Source of the DNA: Saccoglossus kowalevskii
Lineage: Eukaryota; Hemichordata; Enteropneusta; Harrimaniidae
NCBI RefSeq assembly: GCF_000003605.2
Contig: NW_003124904.1
Location: 117,365-156,409 of the forward strand
DNA: 39,045 nucleotides
Direction: 5' to 3'
Shown here piece by piece: positions 22,271-34,200 of the stretch; position 1 is the stretch's first letter; every line of letters starts with the position of its first letter. The notes beneath the pieces were generated by a model, which was given only the letters and a program-made list of their open reading frames with translations, was not told the DNA's origin and did not search any database. Both the position numbers and the translations under genes were made by a program.

Positions 22271-25200
22271 TGGAAGTCAAAACATAAGTCCCCGTTTTCG
22301 GACTTCATGGTGCCGCTTCATATTGTACCAGGTGTATTGCTTGGACACAAAGTACATCTAAACACTATAATTAAGAAAATAAAACACAAACTATCTTCTG
22401 CCATTTCGACTAAAATGCGCTAACAATTTCGATGAAAATCCACTGGTTACTCGTAGCATAGTGCTTGTTGCATCAAACTTAAAGGGCGGTGGTCGTCGCG
22501 CCACGCTTGTGCGAGATATGGGTCTCATATAAACAAAGATGACGATTTTGACTGTTGCGCAGACCAACTAAGTAAAAACTGAGATGTTACCAAGCTTTAA
22601 TTTAGTATATTTGTTGGTTATTGGAAGGTATCAAAGGAGGTACCGGCGGTAATTAGTGCAAGTCGCGCCCAGAACAAAACTTGTACTTGTGATTCCCATT
22701 TGAAGAGAGCATTGGATTGTGGGAAAATCAATGTTTATCAACACAAATGTCGTACATGCGTCCTTTGAATAAATGTTGTTTTTTCCAGTGCTAAAATCAA
22801 GATCTGGAGCCCGGTCTTCTTTCGATCTAACTGTCAGTGATTACACACGAGTGAATCAAGTGTCCACGTCGTCGTTTGGTCGTTGGCGATTCAACGCAAG
22901 AAATTCTTTTGTTGCATTATTTGTCTGTTTGTTTGCATATACAATATATTACACCTATTTCAGGTCTGTGGATCAATGGAAACTTCATGAACTTGTTATT
23001 TTCTGTTTGTATTCAATTCATAATGAAAACCACGACACATAGAAATGTGCTTAGCTTATAAATACTACATATTAAATAAGAGATTTTTTTAATGAAGCAT
23101 TTTTTTTTTGGAGAAATAGAATTTCGGACATTTTGTCATTTTCTGATAAAATAATGTAGCAACCGAACACTGTTGGTAACCGTAAGAATTTTGTCAATTT
23201 GTAATGCACTCTGTGATTACAATTACAATTAAATCAAATATGCCTGAAAAAGGCACGTCTCTTGTGAAAAGGGGACGTTGAGAGGATGTTTTCTGAAGTG
23301 GATGCTTCATGAAACTTCATTTTGTCATTTTCTGTTAAAATAATGTAGAAACTGAACACTGTTGGTAACCGTAAGAAGTTTGTCAATTTGTAATGCACTC
23401 TGTGATTACAATTACAATTAAATCAAATATGCCTGAAAAAGGCACGTCTCTTGTGAAAAGGGGACGTTGAGAGGATGTTTTCTGAAGTGGATGCTTCATG
23501 AAACGTTTAGACTCAAACTGTATAAAACGACTTGAACGATTTCAACTATTTTTTTTTTTAAAAGACGACTTGAAATTTTTCAGTCAGTTCCAACAAAATT
23601 TCGGCAAAGCCATGTTACTGTTTGTAAGTTTGGCTCCAACCTGTGGATGGTGCATTCCAAATTAAATGAAGCACCAAGAATCCAGAGAATATATCGACTT
23701 AGTAATACATAATCGCTCTATAAGTTGAAGAAAACACGATTGTACCGGAGATTTACGAAGCTGTTTACTACAGTGGGACATGAGTCTTTGAAACACTCAC
23801 AAGCGACAAATTGCAAGTCATTTTCACAAAATTCAAGATGGTGGCCAAACCACGTGACTCGTGTAATAATTTTTTTACTGTCGGAAAATTTCTAATCAAA
23901 TCTGACCAATGAGGCATCATTATAAAACTTCCTGTTCAAAAGTTATATACATAAAATTATAAATACAGACTAATTCCTCTTTTTTTATAGTTCACGTATT
24001 GCGCTGTTAACTGGTAGATATCCAGCAAACGTCGGTATGCAGGTATGTGGTATGGTTATTATCGGCTGATACAACTTGACTGTAAATAGCGCCCTCTATT
24101 AATAGTAATGAAGCGTTCCTATGACGTAAATCGATGACGTCTTATACGTTCAGTACGTCGATATCGTTTTGATCTGTCGTCGTTCACCAATTACGTTTTT
24201 GATTTTACTTATACTAGAAGTCAAACGACTGCACAGCCGAGCAGAAAGGTCGATTTAAACGATATTTCCTTCACCCCCATTTACGGCATGCTGACGTCAC
24301 AGAAGCTTTCCGTCACTAGAGGGCGGAATTTATAGGAATGGCGTATTTCTCGTCATGGTGTTAGAAAGAGTACGTGGAGTAGCAAGTCACGAACATTGAA
24401 TATTATCTCACGCAGGTCTATTTTTTTGTTATGTCTCCCAAAGCCGAAATACTGCATTGCCTTTCGCAAATTCAAACTAACGAAAATATATTATATTGGT
24501 AAATTAATTGTTTTTACAGCACTTTGTGGTTCTACCATCGCAGCCTTATTATTTGCCTAGTGAATACTCTACACTGGGTGACAAACTGAAAGAGGTCGGT
24601 TACATGAACCATGTTGTTGGCAAGTATGTATCACGTGACACGTGTGTGGGAATGTGATATTTTTCGACATCAAATACATAAAATATATCGAAAAAAACTT
24701 CATGAAATCCTGACTGTAAAGTTGCTCTTCACTGGCCACTGTTCACATTTTGTTGATATATAAACAGTTAATCTCGATCCTCCTGAATAATGTTTTATAT
24801 TTCGTTCTCCACTATTATTATTGGCATCAATTTCTAAAACATAGGTTTATCCATTCCAATGATAGACACAACGATAGATTGACCATTAAATAGATTCAAC
24901 TTTGTGATGATCATTCAGTTTTATGCGTTTGGTGCAATGAAGTACTCACTACAATGAAAAATGGATGTCATTTTTGTCGTTAGCAAAAAAATACAATAAC
25001 ATATCCACAAGCTCAAAATATACCATATCGCCTATATATAATAGAATACAACGTTTACTAAACAAGACAACTGCATTATACGCAAGTTGAAGTTAGCCGA
25101 TTGCGGCAGCGCACGTGTGTAACAACGTACGTGTTTGAATATCCCCCCCCCCCACGTGACAATAGGCAAATATTTCAGTAAAATGGTATCTAAATTGCAT

Positions 25201-28200
25201 TCTTGTATTAACGTTTCTAGTCTTGAATATGCGAAAACCATTTTAGACTGTTTTGAAAACTCATACACTTTGCGCAATGTCAAAGGACGGTGGTCGTCTC
25301 GGCGCGCACTGTTCGATACGAATAGCGACGTGCGCAGTGCGTGTAAAAAGCATTTATTCACACGAAAATCAAACATGCGCTGCACGACGACTACCGCCCT
25401 TTAAACTTTAAACTAAAGTGTTTACACTGAAACGATTATTATATTTGAATACGTTTTCCGACGTAAACCTACATTGTAATGCGGAAATATATGTCATAGG
25501 CAATTGTTTCATGATTGGTTAATTGTTTTTCGGTCACCTGCATTTATCAACCTAAAGCGAAGGTCATTGCGACCTTCGTATAGTAAATATGTATACTTTG
25601 GCTAGGCACTGTAGTGATGATTGTGTTGTTATACACCGGCGCCATCTTGTAATCATAATTCATTGAGCTGTAGTGCTCCAGCCTGCCATCGGGAAGTATT
25701 CTTGCAGATTCGTTTTTGTGCTGTCTTCTGTGTTTAGTTACAGTCTACACGACTGTTCAATCCGCGAAATCGTTGACGTGTTCGTTTTGAGCAATGACAA
25801 ATGTTCAAATGCGACGTGTATATGACGCAGATTTTCAAATAGTGGAGCGCTCAAAGCCATTTTATCCTGTNNNNNNNNNNNNNNNNNNNNNNNNNNNNNN
25901 NNNNNNNNNNNNNNNNNNNNNNNNNNNNNNNNNNNNNNNNNNNNNNNNNNNNNNNNNNNNNNNNNNNNNNNNNNNNNNNNNNNNNNNNNNNNNNNNNNNN
26001 NNNNNNNNNNNNNNNNNNNNNNNNNNNNNNNNNNNNNNNNNNNNNNNNNNNNNNNNNNNNNNNNNNNNNNNNNNNNNNNNNNNNNNNNNNNNNNNNNNNN
26101 NNNNNNNNNNNNNNNNNNNNNNNNNNNNNNNNNNNNNNNNNNNNNNNNNNNNNTACAACGTCGGACTATGAATCACACATATTGAACTGGCCGCGTAAAT
26201 ACACATTTTGTAATTTATAAACATCAGATAAAAATGGCCGCCGAAATCTCGTTGTAAGAGAGAGTGAACCACGAGACTTGATTTTTTTTTTTCCTTCGTA
26301 TAGTGCCAATTTTTTCCGCTTATCACGTCCACTGGTTTTCTGATTATGTATCCATTTATTTAAAGCAATGGGCGGGATTACGTTGAAAAATACACTATTT
26401 AAGGGAAAAACAAGTCCCGTCTCGACAAGTCTCGTAGCTCGCGTTCAACGAGATTTCAGCAGTCATTTGCGTCTTGGGCCTAATTATTGGATTGTACATT
26501 TCATAGGTAGTAAACAATCATGTTAAAAAACATATATACGTTTTAGGAATGTGTTTATAAGTATTGTATACAGTAACCGTTGATTGAATATTTGGCCATT
26601 GCATATGACCAACACTGGATTCTGTGTTCGAAAGACTACTTAAAATTTCTTAAGACATTGATACTGTAGATGTATTAATTATTCACTGGGTTTTAATTTC
26701 GCTATTTTCGCTGATAAGTAAAATCCGCTAAATTAAATCTAGGTGAACATGTAAAATAACAATAAACTCATTGTTTCATTGACAAATTCGTAAAATTAAA
26801 ACACAGTGAAAATGCTCAAAACATCAAAACAGTGAAATTAAATGTCAGTGAAAATAAATGGTTTTACAGTATTACATACAACGTCTGAAATAATTATTGA
26901 AAATATATTTTTCTAGGAAATTTCCAGGATACAATTCTTTTGCCAATTTTCCAAACAAAATGAAGCAGAAATGTAACCAAGTTTGAAATTGATATTATTG
27001 TCTGTAAACATGATGAAGTGAATGACTTTTTTCGAAATATCCCGAATCAATTTCAAATTATGTTTTGTATAACAACACTGAGCGCTAACAGACATCATGA
27101 TACCATGTATTGTATATTTCATCTTTAAATGTGTAGGAAACCAACCACCGATATTTACTGGTATAGACTTCAGAGACAACACCGGAGTGGTCACCCACCA
27201 AAATGGAACTCACAATACGGTATTTACATTTAGAATAATATAAATATATATATATATGCAGTGTACAGTATCGATTGGTTGATTGACTCATCTTTAACCT
27301 GTTTAAAAATATATACAAATAGTTATATTTATTCATTTAAATCTTTTTAAACAGTTTTTATTTAGCGAAAGGGCAGAGAAAATTGTTAGAAATCACAACC
27401 CTGCTTCACCACTATTTCTATACGTTGCGTATATGGTACCCCACTTCCCTATCCAAGTAAGTATTATCCCAAATTTAATACACCTACATCCCACGTGACA
27501 GCAGTTAAATACATGCATTTATACCTAATTTGAACGCAATTGTCCTCAGACGCAAAATGACCGCCGAGATCTCGTTGAGAGCGGGAGAACCACGAGACTT
27601 CTTGCTGTCCATCAAATAGGTTCCATTCTTTCTTGTTGTTGAGCCAACTGTTTGCGTAAAGCATGTTATTTAGAAGCAATGGTTAGAGAGGATGGAACAC
27701 TATTTGTGATGCAAAGGCAAGTCGCGTGGTTATCTCGCCCTCAACGAGATTTCGGCGGCCATTTGCGTTAAGTGTATACTGATCATAGACGGAAGAGAAT
27801 CAGATTTGTTCACAGTGACAAAAGTTTACGTCATTTAGCAATTCTGAATCTGATTAAATATGATTAATACATTTTCTTTCGTCTTCGAGAAACGTGTAGT
27901 CATTGTGGTTACAGCACCAAACTGGTTGCAAATGTTTTCTTGTTTTTTTTATCATAACTCCCATAAAATACATTTATTTAAAAAAAACAATATTGGCAAT
28001 TTGATTTTATAGGGTCGCTAAATTGACAACTAGTAATCTGTAATTTATATTATTTGTTAATGTATAAATTTTGGACACATTAGGCGCATGCGCGGTGGCA
28101 GTTGGTAATGCCAGTGAGACGAGGCTACTGTTTGTGGATTCACTCATTAGTTATATTTGAAAATATGTAAACCAGAATAATTAAACATTCCGAAGAGATA

Positions 28201-31200
28201 AGTCGTCATTTTTATGAAATTTCTTTCCATGAACTTAATTCTAATAATTCACATTTTTTGGCCATTTCTCATGCAACAGGTTCCGGCTGGATTTGAAGAA
28301 TCTGTACAAGTCGATGACGCTAACAGGAAAGCTTATGCTGGTAAGTGTTTGCCGTAACACGATTTTCTTTCTAAATTTGTATCACAGCCGGCAGAACAAA
28401 GGAGAAGTTACCAAACTGAAGGTGCATTGGCAGTACACCTTTCAAATGAATCGCGCCCTCTAATGTCGAAGTGATTTCATGACGTAAATGAGTTACACGA
28501 AGCACGCCCACAACGTCGTCTTCGTTTTTATTTACTCGAGTTGCACATAATTTTTAGAGAGATTTTACTAAATTCTCGAACGACTACACAATTGAACACT
28601 CTTGTCGATTTGAACGACATTGCCTTCACTCTTCTACGTCATTTTGACGTCACATAAGTACTATGACACCAGAGGGCGCGATTTATTGAAATGATGTATT
28701 GTATGTTTGCGAAGATAGAGTGAACAGATTCATACTTGATCTACACAATGTTGTTGTGGCACCGCGCTATTTTTTTTAATCCTACAATTTTTTTTTTCAG
28801 TAGCATATAGAATATAACAATTCTTTTTTTTTCTCCGACGTTATTAAAAATTAGGCATGATGGCAGCTATGGATCAAGGTGTGGGTAACATCACACAGGC
28901 CTTGAAAGACACTGGTATGTGGGATGATACACTGTTTGTATTCCTCAGTGACGTAAGTTCAAATTTGTAATAGTTTAAAGGGCGATGGTCGTCGTGCAGC
29001 GCATGTTTGAATTTCGTGTAAATAAATGTATTTTACACGCGCTGTGTACGCTCTATGCAGATCGGACCGTACGCGCCGAGACGACCACCGCCCTGTAAAG
29101 CGCGGTAGTCGTCGCGCTGCGCATGTGCGAGATACATGTGTCTCATATAAACAATGATGGCGACTTTTGACTGTTGCGCAGATCAACGAGTACGAACTGA
29201 CACGTTTCCAAGCTGTAATTAGGTAATTTTCATGTGATTGGAAGGTATCAAAACAGTCATCGGCGGTAATCAGTGCAAGTCGCGCCCAGGTCAAACCTCA
29301 CACTTGTGATTTCCACTTGAAGAGCGCATTGGATTGTGGGAAAATCAATGTCTATCAACACAAATGTCGAACATGCGCAGCGCGAAGACTACCGCGCTTT
29401 AACATTGCGCAGAGTGCAGAGTCTTTTAACAATGGTGACTGGTTTATGATTGTTGCGCATGATTTAGTACAAAATGCATCCTCGATAATATATATTATGT
29501 CGTTAATTACATTTTGTCGTTAATTATGAAATTCAATAAACTATTGATATATTATTTACTTACAAAGTGATAATGACGCGTAGTTTATCTTAGTTTAAAG
29601 CGAGGGGGTCGACATCTGCACATGTGTGGGAATTGTGCCCCAAGGGACGACGACACCGCACGCTAAAAACACAAAGGCTCATGGGTAGACGCTTATTTAT
29701 AAACAGCCATACGCTTAATGAATGATTTTTTTGTTTAAACTATTTTTTTTCAGAATGGCGGCGATGACGTATTTGCTGGCTCGAACTATCCGTACAGAGG
29801 GAATAAAGGCTCGACGTTTGAGGGCGGTATGAAAGTGCCCGCATTCTTCCACGGCAGCATGTTGCAAGACCCGTCAACTGTGAATAACGAGTAAGCTTTC
29901 CGTTTACTCTCATTGCATCGCCATCGATTTGAATTAGAACGAATTCCATGCAGACTGGAGTTAGTCGGTGTATGGTTTGATCTAACCGATGACATCATGT
30001 ATTCCTTATCGATTGCTGTTTAAAGCGCGGTGGTCGTCGCGCAGCGCGTGTTCAAATTTCATGTAAATAGACAATGTATTTTACACGCGTTGTATACGTC
30101 GCTATGAGTCCCATATCGAACAGGACGGCACGACGACTGCCGCCCTTTAACCCATTGTAGTATGTTATAGTTTTGTACTTATACGAGTCTACATGAAATG
30201 TATGACAACGTAAATACTACTATTATTCAGGTTATACCATTTCACCGATGTATTTGCAACTTTAGTGAGCGTTGCCGGAGGAGAGTTAGGTAGGTAATTA
30301 TTCAAGCTAATATTTAGAGTAACATTCACAAGATCACACTAGACTTTTAAACTCTCCATCATTGTGCATCGCGACAAACAAACAAGGACTGTAAGTCAAT
30401 ATATTGAATAATTGCATCGATAACGCTATATGATATAAGGTTATTACGAGGTTACCGCAAAGTATGCACGAAGACAGTACAGCTGGAGTATCGACCGACG
30501 CGCAGCAGAGGTCGATGCGCGGCGTACCGTCTGATAATAACCTTATTATTATACATCTTTTCCTTCCAAGGATACACCATGGGAATACCGAAATTCAAAA
30601 TGCTTAGAACAGAATCGGCGAGCTTCTTTGTATGGAGTCCGGTCAAATTTTGGTGGCAGCCATGCTTGTTTTTATCAATAGAGAACGCTTGCGCGCGTAA
30701 TCATTCCATATTTGGAATTCGCCTTTCCTAATATGGTAGGATGAAAATACCCGGTAAAATACCGCAAAATTACGACACGCTGTAAATTATGGCGTCACGG
30801 TGACAGATGTATAATATGTAGTACTAGTAACAGATAATAGTAGTATTCTTCCTCAGTTATCGATATGTATGGAGACTATTCATAAATATTCATAGATAGA
30901 GATATCCTCGAGGCGGAGCTACGTCACAAGATGTTCCACGTTGCTAAGACGCGCACCACTGTACATGCATTTCTATGGACTGTGTGCGCGCTGTTGTGGA
31001 ACGCCGGTCGAGCCGGTGAAAATTCGAGAAAACAACATAAACTCAACTTTGAAGTAATCCTGAAATTTAAAACAGAATTGATATATGTTAAACAAGTAGG
31101 GCTAATCTTGTTACACTGGAGTCCCAACAACCATCCCAAAGTACCGTTTTCTGCGAGTTTTTTGCCTTTGTTTTCACCGCGATGGTTGCCAGGCGGTGAA

Positions 31201-34200
31201 AATGCCCGGATGTCCGCCCCGAGGATACTAATATATTCAATTCACATAGACTTGTTCATTTCTATCATAAGAAAGAATAGTTCTTTCGAAACGTCAGGTT
31301 ATATTGAATACTTACCAAATACTACAATTACATACTACAATTTTGTTTATAATATGTTCGTCTGTTCCAGCAGCTTTCACCATTATTTAACCGCAATAAA
31401 ACCATGCTTGTAAATTGCGCCCTCTAGTGACAAAGCGCTCCAATGACGTAAATGGACGACACGAAGATCGTTTAGAGGGCGTACTTTACAGGAATGGTGT
31501 ATTGTGAGATACACATGCAATTGTTTTGTTTAAGACGTAATATAAAACAAAAAGGTTAAGTCACACAATTGCCATATTTTTTTCACAACTTTTAGAGACG
31601 GACATTGATGGGGTGAATCAATGGGATAGCATCTGTCGAGGCGAACCTTCAAAACGTTCAGACATTCTTCTGCACTACGACACACACCCTGACACCACCG
31701 GCCTAGCTTATAGGTATGTATTGTTTGTCTTAGTCGAAAATTCGTATGCAGGATTGTTAAAGAAAGTTGTGTTTGTTTTTGTTTTTTGTCAGAAAAATAT
31801 CGGTTATCAGATGATTGTTTCTGTTTAGGCTGTCGCGAATTCAAACCGAAATCATCGGACAAAATATCATCCGTTCAAGTTGTTGAATTGCTTATTGCTT
31901 AAAATGGGGATTGTGTTTTGCCCGTTTCTGTGATTCTGTTTTGTCGTACTGGTATGTTGGAAGCAATCAATTTGTTTACATTCTCAAGAAGCTAGTCGGG
32001 TTTCAACTTAGTATACTAGTAGTCCCTTAATTTTCAAAAGGCCGCCGAAGTCTCGTTGAGAGCGAGAGTGAGAGAGTCACATAACTTGTAGTTTATGTAC
32101 ACTGTAAACTGTTAAATTCTTCTTACCAGAATAGACCTTAGACAGAAATGGCCGCCGAGATCTCATTGAGAGTGTGAGAGTCACATAACTTGTAGTTTAT
32201 GTACACCTGTAAACTGTTAAATTCTTGTTACAAGAATAGACTTTAGACAGAAATGGCCGCCGAGATCTTGTTGAGTGTGAGAGAGCCACGAGACTTGTTT
32301 TTGACCATCCATTCGCTAACGCCAACGTGCTCATTTGCGAATAAAGTCTATTGATATTACCATTCCTACAAAAAAAACTTCGCATATTTCGCATTTTGCA
32401 GTCATTACGTGACAACTCTTTTCAGGTGCATGTATTTGTTTAGAATAAAACGATTCTGTTTTATATGTAGCAATGTGTACAGAGACAATACGGTAATATG
32501 AAATACTGTAAAACACGTCTTCTTAGCTGGCATGTCATTTTAGCTAATTTAGCTTACCTGTAATTTCGCTAATTCAAGATGTCGCTAATTTAGAATAAAG
32601 TATATTCTCGCAATAAGATTGTTGGCATTTTAGCTAAATTAAGATTTTGTTAATTCATGTATTGAATCAAATTCACTAAAATGGCATGTAGCTATTCAAT
32701 GTTTTTTACAATAGGTTTAGAACCCCGAAACAGCCCCTTCACAGAGATTTTGTTTTATTATATATATCTTTATTTTTGTTTTTATCGCCAAACATAACAT
32801 AGCTCTCAATCTCTCAATCCTTTTCAGTTGTGTTCAGTCTGATTTGCAAACACAGTTTTCATTACCTGACGACCGTTTACTGTCAGTAGATATTCAGTCG
32901 TTATCTTCTGTAAACGGTCATTATATATTCACGCTTTTGAGAGTTGTACTTCTGATTTTCATCCATAAATATTTGAAAGTAATGTGATCTGTGACCCGAC
33001 GTCACTGATAGGACGGTAACCAGTATATAGTGGGAAACTTGTCACGTGCGTTAAAGCGGGGGAGTCGTCACCAGCGCATGCGTCAGATGGCCATAGCGTA
33101 TAATTGTTTACAAACAAGCGTCCACCCATGAGCCTTTGCGTTATTAGCGTGTGTTGTTATCGCCGCTCGGGACTCAATTCTCACGCGTGTGCAGGTGACG
33201 ACCCCCGCTTTAATACTGCATAGATAAATTTATATATATATATATTTTTGCTTTTTTTGTTGAAGAATGGGAGACTACAAATACATTGAAGGCATCACAA
33301 CCACATGGCCGTTCAGACGTTTTTCCAACGACCTATTTCATTTTGGTACGATGCTTTTTTTCATCACCATTATACCTTTCACTACATTGCTACATAGTTG
33401 ACTTTTCTGCTTACAAAATAACAGATGTAACAAGCCTTTGTAATTTATCAACAGTTTTATTAATTAACTATAAATTGTTAAACTAATTCTATCTATATTT
33501 GTCAATAGATCAATGGTTTCGTCCTGCTGAAAACCCCAGTGCTCCAATACCTGATGCGCCATTTATTACTGAAGATGAAAATAACAGATTTCTGTTTAAC
33601 TTAAAAGGTATTGCACCACATAATACATGAAGTTATGAATTAGAAACTTAAATAGAATAGATGGTTCTAATTGTTACAGATATTTGGCAGGTAGTAATAT
33701 AGGTGCAACTTATACAACTTTTCCACACAGAAGATGACATGAGTATTCTAGAAGTTCTGATCGGTTATAATTTTTTGTTGAGCTGGGGTGATACATATTA
33801 GTATTCTATTTAAAACAAAATGCATTGTCTTTTGGCCAATTTATTTATTTGTAAGTAAGAAGCTGCATTTCATCTCCAAATAAACAAATTAAAATAAAGT
33901 ACAAATAATTCCTTAATTTAGTATTCAGATATATGATTTACTTGTCATCGGCGGTGGCGTTCAGTCAAATTGATCACGTGCTAAGTGCCACGGAACAGTC
34001 TGCCTCGGGCGGATATTATCCTGCAATTTGCGCCATTGAACTACTCCCCTTTGGCCAGTCTAAACATTCCTCCCCTCTGGCAATTTGGTTGCTGATTCCC
34101 GCGGAAAATTCTGCATTTTGCCCTTTCCCGCTCAATCTAAAAATGGTACTTGCCTGCCCACTGAATAAAAATTTTCTCCTACTGGAATTCCCCTCCGAGA

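Larger units (their letters stand above)
21551..23990 (+). other. Right sulfatase intron 6
   Basis: A 2.4 kb intron, against 0.73 kb in the left copy. The extra length comes from the A2 MITE, the (ACGC)n run, the 189-bp tandem duplication and unassigned AT-rich DNA. Confidence 0.7.

Noticed and set aside
25794-26171. Open frame beginning M-T-N-V-Q-M-R-R-V-Y-D-A-D-F, possibly the start of a pogo/CENP-B-like ORF
   Set aside because: Only about 25 residues are readable before the N gap and the rest is undefined, so the similarity cannot be supported.
30931-31413. 160-codon plus-strand open frame
   Set aside because: Mostly lies within the family C MITE, and the second copy at 36041 does not keep the frame open.
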